Shown here: positions 33,648 through 43,075 of the stretch, one piece after another
How the letters are laid out: each line of letters opens with the position of its first letter
How positions within the stretch are numbered: position 1 is the first letter of the stretch
From: JAJUJL01 sp041736465
Lineage (GTDB): Bacteria > Chloroflexota > Anaerolineae > Anaerolineales > UBA4823
NCBI GenBank assembly: GCA_041736465.1
Contig: JBGSTO010000462.1
Coordinates: 257,481 to 321,480, forward strand
Reading direction: 5' to 3'
DNA: 64,000 nt
Made by a program: the position numbers and the translations under genes
The notes under the pieces: generated by a model
Databases searched by the model: none
What the model saw: the letters and a program-made list of their open reading frames with translations, nothing else
What the model was told of the DNA's origin: nothing

Positions 33648-35798
33648 ATGGATCACGCTCAGATTATCGCAAACGGATTGGCGATCAGACCGCTGCAGGT
33701 TAAAGCGGCAATTGATCTGATGGATGATGGCAATACCATCCCGTTCATTGCCCGCTACCGCAAGGAGGCCACAGGTGGACTGACCGACGACCAGCTCTTC
33801 CAGGTACAACAGCAGGTTAATAAGCTGCGCTCTGTGGATCAACGCCGGCAAGCTGTTTTGAAATCGATCGAGGAGCAGGGAAAACTGACCGAAGAACTGC
33901 AGCGGCAGATTATGACGGCGGAAAGCCTGACAGCACTCGAGGATCTCTACCAGCCTTACCGTCCCAAGCGAAAAACCCGGGCCAGCATCGCCCGGGAGCA
34001 GGGTTTGCAGCCGCTGGCAGATTTGATCCTGGCTCAACCGCGCCAGCTGGATAACCTGGAGAAATTAGCGCGGCCCTATCTCACTGATTCGCTGAAAACG
34101 GTGGACGAGGTGTGGAGCGGCGTTCGGGATATTGTGGCTGAATTAGTTAGCGAGCATGCAGAAGTGCGCCGGCTGACACGCGAGAGCAGCATGAAATGGG
34201 GGGTGATCCGCACCGAAAAGGTCGAAGGCGCAGAAGACCCGCGCAAAACCTATGAACTATATTATGAAGGTGAATTCCGAGTCGATCGTCTGCGCCCTCA
34301 CCAGGTGCTGGCGATCAACCGCGGCGTTTCTGAGAAGGTGCTGCGCGTATCGCTGGGCGCACCCGAGCACACCTGGAGGCAGGCCGTTGGGCAGGTATTT
34401 CGCGTGGACCAACGCTCACCTCTGGCGGAGCAGCTTTCTGCTGCCATCGAAGATGGAGCCAGCCGGCTGCTGCTTCCGGCGATCGAAAGGGACGTGCACC
34501 GGCTGCTCACGGAGGTGGCAGAACATACCGCAATTCGCGTGTTCATGGATAATTTGCGTGCGCTCCTCAGCCAGGCTCCGGTGGATGGCAAGGTTGTGCT
34601 GGGGATCGACCCTGGGTTCCGCACCGGTTGTAAACTGGCTGTGGTTGATGCAACCGGCAAGGTGCTGGCGACGGGAACGATCTATCCGCACGAGCCACAG
34701 AAGAAATGGAAAGAATCGCTGGAAACATTGGCCAAACTCGTTTCAGCCTATGGAATCAGCTTGATTTCCATTGGCAACGGCACAGCTTCCCGCGAAACAG
34801 AGAAGCTGGCTGCAGAGTTGATCAAGATGCAGAGCGGGCCGGCGGCAGGCAAACCGCTACACTACATCATCGTGAACGAAGCTGGAGCATCGGTGTACAG
34901 CGCCAGCGCGCAGGCTCGCAGCGAGTTTCCCGACCTGGATGTGAGCCTGCGCGGGGCAGTCTCCATCGCCCGGCGAATTCAAGACCCCCTTTCAGAGCTG
35001 GTGAAGATCGATCCTAAATCTATCGGTGTAGGCATGTACCAGCACGATGTGGACCAAAGCCGGCTCAATGAAGCGCTGCAGGCGATCGTCGAGAGCGTGG
35101 TCAACCAGGTAGGTGTGGACGTGAACACCGCCTCCGCCGCTTTGCTGCAGCATGTTGCCGGCATCGGCCCAAAGCTGGCTGAACGCATCGTTTCCTATCG
35201 AGACGAAAACGGCCCGTTCCAGGATCGTCAGACGCTGCGCAAAGTGTCGGGGCTGGGACCGAAAGCCTTCGAGCAAGCAGCAGGGTTTCTGCGCATCCAT
35301 GGTGGGCGGCAGCCGCTGGATTCTACGGCTATCCACCCGGAGAGTTACTCCCTGGCAGAGAAGCTGCTCCTATCGCTAGGCACGGCGCCTGACAGTCCCG
35401 TCCGACAGCGGCAACAGGCCTCCGATGCGCTGCACGATCCCGAAATCCTGGCAGTTTTGGCGCAAGAACTCAGCGCGGGCCTCCCAACTGTGCAGGATAT
35501 CCTGGAACAGCTCGTCCGCCCTGGAAGGGACCCGCGAAAAAGTCTTCCTGCTCCTATCCTGCGCCAGGATGTCTTATCTCTGGATGATCTGTCTGTCGGC
35601 ATGCAGCTGCGCGGCACAGTGCGCAATGTGGTTGAGTTTGGCGTCTTTGTGGATATCGGTGTGAAGCAAGATGGCTTGCTGCACCGCAGCCAGATTCCCT
35701 CAGGTTTGGTCTTGCACGTTGGCGATGTGATCGAAGTCACGGTGAAGGCCACCGACGCCGAGCGCGGCAGGATCTCCCTGGGCTGGGCGCAAGCCTGA
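33648..35798 (+). CDS. tex: Tex-family RNA-binding transcription accessory protein
   Basis: 716 aa from ATG 33648. Order of domains: Tex N-terminal helices with TIPFIARYRKEATGGLTD, a central helical bundle, a YqgF-like RNase-H fold (VLGIDPGFRTGCKLAVVD near 320), helix-hairpin-helix motifs (VAGIGPKLAERIVSYRDENGPF), and a C-terminal S1 domain (GTVRNVVEFGVFVDIGVKQDGLLHRSQI, ~645-715). Tex binds nucleic acid and influences transcription and stress tolerance. Full-length, though the family's usual C-terminal tail beyond S1 is very short. Confidence 0.96.
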   Translation: MDHAQIIANGLAIRPLQVKAAIDLMDDGNTIPFIARYRKEATGGLTDDQLFQVQQQVNKLRSVDQRRQAVLKSIEEQGKLTEELQRQIMTAESLTALEDLYQPYRPKRKTRASIAREQGLQPLADLILAQPRQLDNLEKLARPYLTDSLKTVDEVWSGVRDIVAELVSEHAEVRRLTRESSMKWGVIRTEKVEGAEDPRKTYELYYEGEFRVDRLRPHQVLAINRGVSEKVLRVSLGAPEHTWRQAVGQVFRVDQRSPLAEQLSAAIEDGASRLLLPAIERDVHRLLTEVAEHTAIRVFMDNLRALLSQAPVDGKVVLGIDPGFRTGCKLAVVDATGKVLATGTIYPHEPQKKWKESLETLAKLVSAYGISLISIGNGTASRETEKLAAELIKMQSGPAAGKPLHYIIVNEAGASVYSASAQARSEFPDLDVSLRGAVSIARRIQDPLSELVKIDPKSIGVGMYQHDVDQSRLNEALQAIVESVVNQVGVDVNTASAALLQHVAGIGPKLAERIVSYRDENGPFQDRQTLRKVSGLGPKAFEQAAGFLRIHGGRQPLDSTAIHPESYSLAEKLLLSLGTAPDSPVRQRQQASDALHDPEILAVLAQELSAGLPTVQDILEQLVRPGRDPRKSLPAPILRQDVLSLDDLSVGMQLRGTVRNVVEFGVFVDIGVKQDGLLHRSQIPSGLVLHVGDVIEVTVKATDAERGRISLGWAQA

Positions 35799-35965
35799 AA
35801 CGTTAATCAACTCTTTAGGTCTTTTTTATTCCCATCCAGATGTGAATTTGGTAATCTATGGCTGAGAGATGCCATCCTGGTATGGCTATTTATTTGGTTT
35901 GAGAATGCAACAGATATTGACAATATAGCTAAATATGCACCATGGTTATACACGGGCACCAGCCT

Positions 35966-38215
35966 ATGCATGAGAAAATCCTGATCTTTCATAGTAATAA
36001 AGATCGAGCGCGGCCTTTGGCGGCTTATTTCAGCCGCAAGGGCGCCAGCGTGTGGTTTGCGGACGAACTTCACAAGGCAGTGGCGCTGGCACAAGCGAAC
36101 CAGCCCGATCTGGTTTTTGTAGATTTGCACGCCGAGGGCAGCCAGTGGGTGGATGTGCTCAACGGCTTGCGGGTAGAAGCCCCGGGCTGCACAGTGATTG
36201 CCACCACGCACCATCCCGATGTGCGTAAGGAAATGCAAGCCCGCGAGGCGGGGGTAGACGGTTTTCTGCGTGAGCCATTCACCAATGAGTGGATCGAGCG
36301 CGCCACGAAGCGGGCGGTGCGCGGCGGTACCCCCAGTCTGATCAAGCCGGTGCAGCCGAGCGTAGACCTCCCGCGTGTGCGTATGCCGATGAGCTTGAAA
36401 ATCACCGTGCCGTATGCGCTGCTGGCGCTCGTGTTCGCCATGGGGGCGATTTACCTGGTCAGCCGGTATGTATTTGAGTCACTGCGCGATCGTTTCACCG
36501 CACAACTGGTGGACAGCGGCGTTCTGGCAGCCGACTGGATGGTTCAGGAAGAAAACAGGATGTTAGAAACCGTTCGCCTGGTGGCGAACATCCAGGGCCT
36601 CGACGAAGCCATATTAGCTGGCGATACTACCCGAATTCAAGAAATCGTGCTTCCGGTGGCGATGAACTACAACGAGGAAGCCATCGATATCCTGAATGCC
36701 TCCGGGGTAAGCCTGTTAACCCTGCGGAATTCACCCTCAGGCAGCGGGATGGATTTCCAATCCACCTGGGGAGACACTTCACTGGCGCAAAATACATTTA
36801 TCCAGCAAGTTCTCGGCGGCGCCCAGGATGCCCAGGGTGATAAATTTGCCGGCGTAGTTCGGAGCGAGCGGGACTCGCAATTTGTGATCGCCGGTCCGAT
36901 ATACAGCCAGCAGGGCGAGCGGATAGGGGCGGTAGTCGTTGGTCGGTCGCTGCTGGCAATGGTACAGGCTATCCGGCAGGATACCCTGGCGCACATCACT
37001 GTATACGCTATCGACGGAAATCCAGCGGCAACTACTTTGCTTTTCTCAGAAGATATCAGCCCGTTGGCTGGATCGCACGTCGTGCAAGTATTAGCGCAGC
37101 AAGATCAAACCAGCTTGATGCGTGAATTTCAATCTGGCAGCGCCTCTTACGCAGAGATTTTTGGGCCTTGGGAGATTCGCGGCGGGCAAGATGTCGGTGT
37201 AATCGGTTCTGCTTTGGCGCAAAACTTCCTTGCCAGGCCTACGCTGGTTACCCGGCTGCAGCTTGCCGGGTTTGTATTGATGGTATTCTTCGGTGTGATC
37301 TTTCTTGGGATAATCGTAGCACACCAAATCACCAGCCCGCTCTCGAAGGTCGTGCAAGCCTCTGTACTTGTTGCTCAGGGGAACTTCGAGGTGAAAGTAC
37401 CTTCGAAAAGCAATGACGAAGTGGGTGTCCTGGGGTATGCATTTAACTACATGGTTTCGGGATTACAAGAGGGTTTTATCTACCGGGATATCCTTGGGCG
37501 GACGGTTTCACCGGAGGTTCGCGAAGCACTGCGGCAATCTTTCGCTTCGGGGGATCTCCGCCTGGAAGGGCAAAATACGGTCGCAACAGTATTGATGAGC
37601 GATGTGCGTGGATTCACTGCGCTCTCTGAGCGCGAAGAACCCACCACGATCCTGAACTGGTTGAACGAATATTTTCGCGTGCTGGTGCCAATTATCACAG
37701 CGCACGGTGGGGTGGTGGATAAGTTCGAGGGAGATGCTATGCTGGCATTCTTTGGGATATTACCCAAACCGACCCCGCCAGAAGAAAGCGCCTTTCATGC
37801 CTGCTGCGCGGCGGTAGAGATGCTCAAGGCATTGAATGAGCTCAATCAGATTCGTGCAGCACGCGGAGAACCAGCATTGATCACCGGCATTGGCGTCAAT
37901 ACGGGCGAGCTGACTGCGGGCGGGCTGGGCACGGCCGACCGCTTGAACTACACAATTATCGGCGATACCGTCAACAGCACGCAGCGCCTGCAGGAATCCA
38001 GCCGCGAGTTTGGCGAGAACGGTGTGGTGATCAGCGAATACACGCTCGAGGCCCTGGCAGGCAGACGCGGGCAGTTCCGTTTGATGCCCCTAGGAGAACA
38101 GTCCTTCAAAGGCAAGCGGGAGCTAATCTGGCTCTATCGTTTGATGCCAGTTTTCGATACCGAACGCCCAACCAGGCCGGTGCGCAGAGCGGCGGAGAAA
38201 GTGCTGGAGAAATAA
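35966..38215 (+). CDS. membrane class III nucleotidyl cyclase with N-terminal receiver domain
   Basis: 749 aa from ATG 35966 (an upstream ATG at 35942 would add eight residues; neither has a clear ribosome site). Domains: receiver ~3-118 with phospho-Asp in FVDLHAEG, TT, but Arg for the usual Lys (LREPF); a membrane helix ~140-160; an extracytoplasmic sensor region of ~270 residues; a second helix ~425-445; HAMP ~448-500; class III cyclase ~545-735. Cyclase motifs: VLMSDVRGFTALSE (metal Asp), DKFEGDAMLAFFG and LNYTIIGDTVNSTQRLQ. The Lys in DKFEGD and the Thr in NYTIIG suggest ATP, hence adenylate cyclase. Confidence 0.93.
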   Translation: MHEKILIFHSNKDRARPLAAYFSRKGASVWFADELHKAVALAQANQPDLVFVDLHAEGSQWVDVLNGLRVEAPGCTVIATTHHPDVRKEMQAREAGVDGFLREPFTNEWIERATKRAVRGGTPSLIKPVQPSVDLPRVRMPMSLKITVPYALLALVFAMGAIYLVSRYVFESLRDRFTAQLVDSGVLAADWMVQEENRMLETVRLVANIQGLDEAILAGDTTRIQEIVLPVAMNYNEEAIDILNASGVSLLTLRNSPSGSGMDFQSTWGDTSLAQNTFIQQVLGGAQDAQGDKFAGVVRSERDSQFVIAGPIYSQQGERIGAVVVGRSLLAMVQAIRQDTLAHITVYAIDGNPAATTLLFSEDISPLAGSHVVQVLAQQDQTSLMREFQSGSASYAEIFGPWEIRGGQDVGVIGSALAQNFLARPTLVTRLQLAGFVLMVFFGVIFLGIIVAHQITSPLSKVVQASVLVAQGNFEVKVPSKSNDEVGVLGYAFNYMVSGLQEGFIYRDILGRTVSPEVREALRQSFASGDLRLEGQNTVATVLMSDVRGFTALSEREEPTTILNWLNEYFRVLVPIITAHGGVVDKFEGDAMLAFFGILPKPTPPEESAFHACCAAVEMLKALNELNQIRAARGEPALITGIGVNTGELTAGGLGTADRLNYTIIGDTVNSTQRLQESSREFGENGVVISEYTLEALAGRRGQFRLMPLGEQSFKGKRELIWLYRLMPVFDTERPTRPVRRAAEKVLEK

Positions 38216-38216
38216 G

Positions 38217-39017
38217 GTGGCGAAGAACCGGCGATCCTGGCGGTCAGATAAACGCTGGTACTCCATCGTGCTGCTGTTGATCTTGATGGCAGGGGTGGGT
38301 TTGCTGGCAGCTGGTCTTCCGGGAAACCAAAAAGCCTGGTCCAGCGTGCCTTTCAGCCTGCATTCTGTGCTGCACGCCGATTACAGTGCAAAACCGATTG
38401 CCGCTCGCTTTCCCGCGGTCGAAATGGCTATGATCCAGGATGTGCTGCGCGATCGCGGCGGAAGTGCGGTGGAGGAGGTAATCGATCAGATTGAGCGCAA
38501 GCTGGAAACACCGGTACCGTTCTACCAGCCAGGGGTTACACCTACGCCGGTGATCTATCCGAACCTACAGCCCAGCGCAACTCCATTCCTCCGTGAAACA
38601 GCCAGCATCCCACAGCCAAGCAGCACACCCGGGGAATTCCCCACGCCGGCAAGCACTGCGACCCCGGAAAATACCCTGCTGCCGACTTTAACGCCCATGT
38701 ATCCGACGGCTACTCCCTGGCAAACTTCAACGCCGGGAATCTTTCCGACGAGCCCCCCGCTGCCTACCCGGACGCCAGGCGCAACAATTTTCCCGCCGAC
38801 GGCAACGGGTTATCCTGATCCGACAGCAACCGTACTGCCGCCAACCTCGACACCACTCCCGCCCACCGCAACTCAGGTTGTGCCAACAGCCACGATGCCT
38901 CCCCCAACGCCTACCCTGCCTCCCCCGCCCTCCCCAACGCCGCTGCCAACTGCTACTCGGGTTCCAACCAGAACGCCGGAGCCGTACCCGCAGCCAACCT
39001 CAATCCCATATCCATAA
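38217..39017 (+). CDS. single-pass membrane protein with long Thr/Pro-rich tail
   Basis: 266 aa, GTG start at 38217 one base after the cyclase stop. One hydrophobic helix at ~15-35, a ~60-residue segment with an amphipathic helix (MAMIQDVLRDRGGSAVEEVIDQIERKLE), then from ~100 to the end almost only Pro, Thr, Ser, Ala and Leu (PTATPWQTSTPG, PPTPTLPPPPSPTP). The tail is likely an extended, possibly glycosylated stalk outside the cell. No family recognised. The immediate position after the cyclase suggests shared expression. Confidence 0.72.
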   Translation: MAKNRRSWRSDKRWYSIVLLLILMAGVGLLAAGLPGNQKAWSSVPFSLHSVLHADYSAKPIAARFPAVEMAMIQDVLRDRGGSAVEEVIDQIERKLETPVPFYQPGVTPTPVIYPNLQPSATPFLRETASIPQPSSTPGEFPTPASTATPENTLLPTLTPMYPTATPWQTSTPGIFPTSPPLPTRTPGATIFPPTATGYPDPTATVLPPTSTPLPPTATQVVPTATMPPPTPTLPPPPSPTPLPTATRVPTRTPEPYPQPTSIPYP

Positions 39018-39024
39018 ATGAATC

Positions 39025-39069
39025 AGTGGGGACTGGCGGCAAGCAATGCCTGCCACCAGTCCCCACTGG
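39025..39069. terminator. large hairpin between convergent genes
   Basis: Perfect 13-base arms CAGTGGGGACTGG (39025-39037) and CCAGTCCCCACTG (39057-39069), continued by GGCA/TGCC after one mismatch. It sits eight bases after the plus-strand stop and before the minus-strand stop of the FmdB gene. No T-run on either strand, so bidirectional termination or mRNA 3' protection is inferred. Confidence 0.6.
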
Positions 39070-39084
39070 TGACGACCTGATCAG

Positions 39085-39312
39085 TTAGCGCCCGCAGGTG
39101 CTGCAGGATCCGCCGCTGCAGCCAGCACAGCCGCTGGGTGCATTTCCGGCGATCACACGACCACCGCTGGCAGCATTGAACAGGGAAATTTTCCTGATCG
39201 TATGTTCGCCCTGGCAGCAGATACACAGGATGCGGGTATCGGCATCTTTCATGGGGCGCAGGATTTCGAACTGCTTCTCGCAATCCAGGCAGTAATATTC
39301 ATATAACGGCAT
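39085..39312 (-). CDS. FmdB-family zinc ribbon protein
   Basis: 75 aa from ATG 39312 (a longer frame to 39420 lacks family similarity). MPLYEYYCLDCEKQFEILRPM with C-x2-C and a second ILCICC knuckle is the FmdB/CxxC_CXXC_SSSS regulatory zinc ribbon. The C-terminus is Gly/Cys-rich (GCAGCSGGSCSTCG), as often in this family. First described near formamidase operons; the role is not well defined. Confidence 0.88.
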   Translation of the reverse strand: MPLYEYYCLDCEKQFEILRPMKDADTRILCICCQGEHTIRKISLFNAASGGRVIAGNAPSGCAGCSGGSCSTCGR

Positions 39313-39413
39313 ATCAGCCTCCTGGTAATGAGACTGGATAGAGATGTTGTGATTATTGTATACCTGCCCAAGACGCGGGTCAAGCCGCACAACCCTGAGG
39401 AAACCTTTAGGTG

Positions 39414-39442
39414 TTGACATGTTGGTCAGGAGACATTAGACT
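39414..39442 (+). promoter_or_regulatory. sigma-70 promoter for the ABC-2 export operon
   Basis: TTGACA (39414-39419), 17-base spacer, TAGACT (39437-39442). The predicted start near 39449 leaves a ~33-base leader before the permease ATG at 39482. Confidence 0.65.
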
Positions 39443-39481
39443 TTTCATACACTCACAGCCTGGTAACACTCTCGAGCTGCC

Positions 39482-40273
39482 ATGCGTCTATTTTGGGAAG
39501 TAACCAAGCGCTCCCTGATGCGGCAAGTCACATACCGGACGGCAACCCTTGCCGGGTTGGCGACAAATTTCTATTTCGGCTTGCTGCGCGCGGCAGTGAT
39601 CGCAGCTTTGTACGGCCCACGCGCCCAGGTAGACGGGATCTCTTTGCAGGCCGCGATCACCTATACCGGTTTGGCCCAGTCACTGATTGCTTTCATCAGC
39701 TTGTTTGGGTGGTTCGAGATCATGCGATCGATCAACAAAGGGGATATTGCCAGCGACTTGCTGCGCCCCGTGGATTATTTCAACTTTTGGCTGGCGCAGG
39801 ATGTGGGCAAGGCGGGCGCTCAACTCGTGCTGCGCGGCCTGCCGTTAATGCTCGGCTTTGCACTGCTGTTCGACATCCTGGTGCCAAAATCGCTCTCGCA
39901 CTGGCTGGCGGTAACTTGCGCACTAGTTTTCTCAGTCCTTTTGAGCTTTTCCTGGCGGTTCCTGGTCAACCTGGCGGGGTTTTGGGTGACCGACGCAACC
40001 AGCATTGGGCGTGTGGTTTTTGTGTTCTCGTGGTTTTTGTCTGGTTTTTTGATGCCGCTGCGGTTCTTCCCGGATTGGTTCGTTCGGATTTGCTACCTGA
40101 CTCCTTTCCCCCACACCATCAACACCATCATCGAAATTTATCTGGGCGTGTTGACGCCCGGAGAGACCTTGCGAGCACTGTTCGTTCAATTGGCCTGGTT
40201 CATTGCCCTAACGCTGGTGGGAAACTGGGTACTGCAGCGGGGTATTCGCAGACTGGTTCTCCAGAGGGGATGA
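39482..40273 (+). CDS. ABC-2 family export permease (COG4587 type)
   Basis: 263 aa with six hydrophobic helices. The N-terminal MRLFWEVTKRSLMRQVTYRTATLAGLATNFYFGLLRAAV and the internal GDIASDLLRPVDYFNFWLAQDVGK are features of the paired ABC-2 permeases usually encoded with a COG4586 ATPase. It would form a heteromeric channel with the next gene product. The substrate is unknown; polysaccharide, antibiotic or peptide export have been proposed for relatives. A long open frame in another register overlaps it and is an artefact. Confidence 0.88.
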   Translation: MRLFWEVTKRSLMRQVTYRTATLAGLATNFYFGLLRAAVIAALYGPRAQVDGISLQAAITYTGLAQSLIAFISLFGWFEIMRSINKGDIASDLLRPVDYFNFWLAQDVGKAGAQLVLRGLPLMLGFALLFDILVPKSLSHWLAVTCALVFSVLLSFSWRFLVNLAGFWVTDATSIGRVVFVFSWFLSGFLMPLRFFPDWFVRICYLTPFPHTINTIIEIYLGVLTPGETLRALFVQLAWFIALTLVGNWVLQRGIRRLVLQRG

Positions 40274-40274
40274 A

Positions 40275-41081
40275 TTGAAGAGCTTGCGGTTATACCTGTG
40301 GTTGATCTCCATTCAAATCCGGTCTCAAATGCAGTACCGGGTTGGATTCTTGCTTGAGACAATTTCAGTTGCCCTGGGCAGCGTGATCGGATTCACCACT
40401 CTGGCATTGGTCTTACAGAAATTTGAGGGCATCGCCGGTTGGACGTTGGGTGAGGTGGCATTTCTGTATGCTGTGGTAGATGTCGCTTTCGGGTTGATGG
40501 ATATGATCTTCAGCGGATTCGATCCGGATTACTTCGCCGCACACACGCGCCTGGGCACGCTGGACCAATACCTCTTGCGACCGGTGAATCTAACTCTGCA
40601 GATATTCGGATCGCAGTTTGTGCTCCGCCGGTTGGGACGCATCTTTCAAGCCATCGTGGTGCTGCTCTTTGCCCTCCAATTAGTGGATATTAACTGGACG
40701 GCGGGAAAGGCCATCTACCTGCTCCTGGTGGTCGGGGGAATGGTGCTGTTCTTTGGTGGGCTGTTCATGATTGGGGCGACAATTACCTTTTGGACGGTCG
40801 AACGTATCGAAGCGGTGAATATTCTTACATACGGCGGCACCGAGCTGATGTCTTACCCGATGACCGTGTACCAGGAATGGATGCGAAGGTTCTTCACATA
40901 CATCATACCGGCTATATTTTTAAGCTATTATCCTGCCCTGTACTTTCTGAATAAACCCGATCCGTTCGGCATGCCATATTGGGTACACTTTATTGCTCCT
41001 GTCGTCGGGCTAGGCATGTTCCTGGCAGCGCTCGGTTTCTGGTCGTATGGCGTCCGGCATTATCAAAGCACTGGCACGTGA
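40275..41081 (+). CDS. ABC-2 family export permease (COG3694 type)
   Basis: 268 aa, TTG start one base after the preceding stop. Six hydrophobic helices; the motif RLGTLDQYLLRPVNLTLQIFGSQFVLRR is equivalent to the DLLRPV loop of the first permease, confirming a related pair. The ATPase gene follows with a 16-base gap. A start further downstream cannot be ruled out, but the conserved N-terminal helix (LWLISIQIRSQMQYRVGFLLETI) requires most of this frame. Confidence 0.88.
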   Translation: MKSLRLYLWLISIQIRSQMQYRVGFLLETISVALGSVIGFTTLALVLQKFEGIAGWTLGEVAFLYAVVDVAFGLMDMIFSGFDPDYFAAHTRLGTLDQYLLRPVNLTLQIFGSQFVLRRLGRIFQAIVVLLFALQLVDINWTAGKAIYLLLVVGGMVLFFGGLFMIGATITFWTVERIEAVNILTYGGTELMSYPMTVYQEWMRRFFTYIIPAIFLSYYPALYFLNKPDPFGMPYWVHFIAPVVGLGMFLAALGFWSYGVRHYQSTGT

Positions 41082-41097
41082 AAGGACTGATCTCAGC

Positions 41098-42087
41098 GTG
41101 ATTCGAGTAAACAACCTGCACAAGTATTTTCAAGTCGCCATTCGCCAGCGCGGGCGCTTTGGAGCTTTACGCAGCCTGTTCACGCGCCGCTACCGTGTGG
41201 TCAAGGCGGTAAACGGGGTCAGTTTCCAAATTAACCGTGGAGAGCTGGTGGGTTATTTGGGGCCAAATGGAGCCGGAAAATCCACCACAATAAAGATGCT
41301 CGCCGGGCTGCTGGTTCCGACTCAGGGAGAAATCTCCGTCAGTGGGCGAGTGCCGTGGAAACAGCGCAAAGAGCATGTGCGCGGCATCGGCGCGGTGTTC
41401 GGCTTTCGTTCGACGCTGTGGTGGGATTTGCCCGTGATCGAGTCACTCGAGCTGCTGCGCTATATTTATGATATCCCACCCTCGCGTTTTCGTGAGAACC
41501 TGGCTGAGTTCAGAAGAATTCTGGAAATGGATGCGTTCATCAACACACTGGTACGATCGCTCTCCCTGGGTCAGCGTGTGCGCGCAGATGTTTGTGCGGC
41601 GCTGCTGCATGATCCCGATTTATTATTCTTAGATGAGCCAACCATCGGATTGGATGTGGTTGCAAAGGATCGCATTCGCCAGTTCATATTACATGCCAAC
41701 CGGCAGCGCGGCACCACGGTACTGCTGACCACTCATGACTTGAGCGACGTCGAGAAGATGTGCCAACGGGTGATGATTATCGACCGTGGAAAACTGCTGT
41801 ATGACGGTCAACTGGAAAGCCTGCGCCAGCGTTTTGGTGGTAAAAGAGAGCTGGTGGTGGATTTTGCGGATGACGAGCAAAATATTGACATCGAGGGCGC
41901 GGTTGTCGCCAGCCGCACCGGAGCGCAGGCGATCTATCAATTCGAACGCGACCAGATCTCGGCTTCCGAGTTGATCCAACGCATATCCAGCCGCTACCGG
42001 ATTCGTGATCTCTCGGTGCGCGAACCGGATCTCGAAGCAACCATTCGCCGCATTTACGAGCAGCGCTTATTAGAACTACCAGCCTGA
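41098..42087 (+). CDS. ABC exporter ATPase (COG4586 type)
   Basis: 329 aa from GTG 41098 (AAAGGA ~11 bases upstream); an in-frame ATG at 41047 overlaps the permease. Walker A GPNGAGKSTT, signature SLSLGQRVRADVCAALL (LSLGQ variant), Walker B LLFLDEPTIGLD, H-loop LLTTHDL. The early insertion RQRGRFGALRSLFTRRYRVVKAV and ~100-residue C-terminal extension are typical of COG4586 ATPases. It energises the two preceding permeases. Confidence 0.92.
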   Translation: MIRVNNLHKYFQVAIRQRGRFGALRSLFTRRYRVVKAVNGVSFQINRGELVGYLGPNGAGKSTTIKMLAGLLVPTQGEISVSGRVPWKQRKEHVRGIGAVFGFRSTLWWDLPVIESLELLRYIYDIPPSRFRENLAEFRRILEMDAFINTLVRSLSLGQRVRADVCAALLHDPDLLFLDEPTIGLDVVAKDRIRQFILHANRQRGTTVLLTTHDLSDVEKMCQRVMIIDRGKLLYDGQLESLRQRFGGKRELVVDFADDEQNIDIEGAVVASRTGAQAIYQFERDQISASELIQRISSRYRIRDLSVREPDLEATIRRIYEQRLLELPA

Positions 42088-42182
42088 GCTTGCGTTTGAG
42101 CAGACCGGATTGTGCCTGTGGGAACGGGAACATGAGCGTTCCGGATTTCGTCTAAGCACATATCGATGAGGAGATCGCGAGT

Positions 42183-43073
42183 ATGAAAAACCACCGTTCA
42201 TTTGTCGTAATGCTTTTCCTGATCTTACTGCTGCTCTCAGCATGCAATTATCCGGTTGATGTCGAGAGTGTCCTACCAACCGCTGAGGTCGTGTATACCC
42301 AGGCTGCCGAGACGATCTCTGCTCAACTGACCCAGCTTGTCGCTCCGGCGACACTAACTCCGGAAAGCCTGCCGCCAATGGTCTCGGCGACAGTAGAATT
42401 TCTTACCCCCACACCGGCACCAGAGTCTGCAACCGGTACACCCACGGCGACATCTACCCCAGAGCCTTCGCCGACTCTACAGCCGGTTCTTCCCACATTG
42501 AGCAGCGACCCGCGCGCTTCGTTAGGTGATGCGACTTTTCTGGATACCTTTCGCACGAGCAATAATTGGTCGCTGTATGAAGATGAGCATGTGCGTTTTC
42601 GGATTAGCGACAACCAATTGATGCTGATGGCTTTCAATGCCAACGGGCGGGATGGGTGGATGCTCTCATGGCCTGAACCAGATAACTTTTACCTGGAGAT
42701 GACCGCCCAGCCGGACGACTGCCAGGGCCTGGATCGCTACGGCCTGATATTCCGCAGCGATGCCACCGACGGCTATTTGTTGGGTCTCTCCTGCGACGGG
42801 CGCTACTCTCTACGTGCCTGGGATGGGGAGCAGTTCGATGAGTTGATCGATTGGACGCCCATCCCGGCCATATCGAGCGGCTCCAATCAGGGTCTGCGCC
42901 TGGGGGTGATGGCAGACGGGGATGTCTTTACTGTTTACATTAACGGACAGGCAATCGACGAAGTGGAAGACGACTTACTCGAAGACGGCGGTTTCGGAGT
43001 CTTCGTCGGTGCAGATGATACCGAAGATTTTCGAGTGTGGGTAACTGAAATAGCACTGTGGGAGCTGCCTTGA
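42183..43073 (+). CDS. lipoprotein with C-terminal lectin-like beta-sandwich domain
   Basis: 296 aa. Signal sequence with lipobox LLSAC (Cys21), then a Thr/Pro-rich spacer (~60-105), then a ~180-residue domain: DTFRTSNNWSLYEDEHVRFRISDNQLMLMA...GLIFRSDATDGYLLGLSCDGRYSLRAWDG...VFTVYINGQAIDEVEDDLLEDGGFGVFVG. This is the jelly-roll (LamG / DUF1080-like) pattern common in Chloroflexota surface lipoproteins. It probably binds carbohydrate or wall material outside the membrane. GAGGAGAT precedes the ATG. Its stop is 2 bases from the convergent epimerase gene. Confidence 0.82.
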   Translation: MKNHRSFVVMLFLILLLLSACNYPVDVESVLPTAEVVYTQAAETISAQLTQLVAPATLTPESLPPMVSATVEFLTPTPAPESATGTPTATSTPEPSPTLQPVLPTLSSDPRASLGDATFLDTFRTSNNWSLYEDEHVRFRISDNQLMLMAFNANGRDGWMLSWPEPDNFYLEMTAQPDDCQGLDRYGLIFRSDATDGYLLGLSCDGRYSLRAWDGEQFDELIDWTPIPAISSGSNQGLRLGVMADGDVFTVYINGQAIDEVEDDLLEDGGFGVFVGADDTEDFRVWVTEIALWELP

Positions 43074-43075
43074 CG

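Noticed and set aside
38620..39017. Low-complexity minisatellite
   Set aside because: CCAACG/CCGACG-like reiteration reflects the Thr/Pro-rich protein tail and is not an exact repeat array.
39493..40278. Second long frame overlapping the first ABC-2 permease
   Set aside because: Shifted register of the permease gene; the protein lacks the membrane helices and family motifs.
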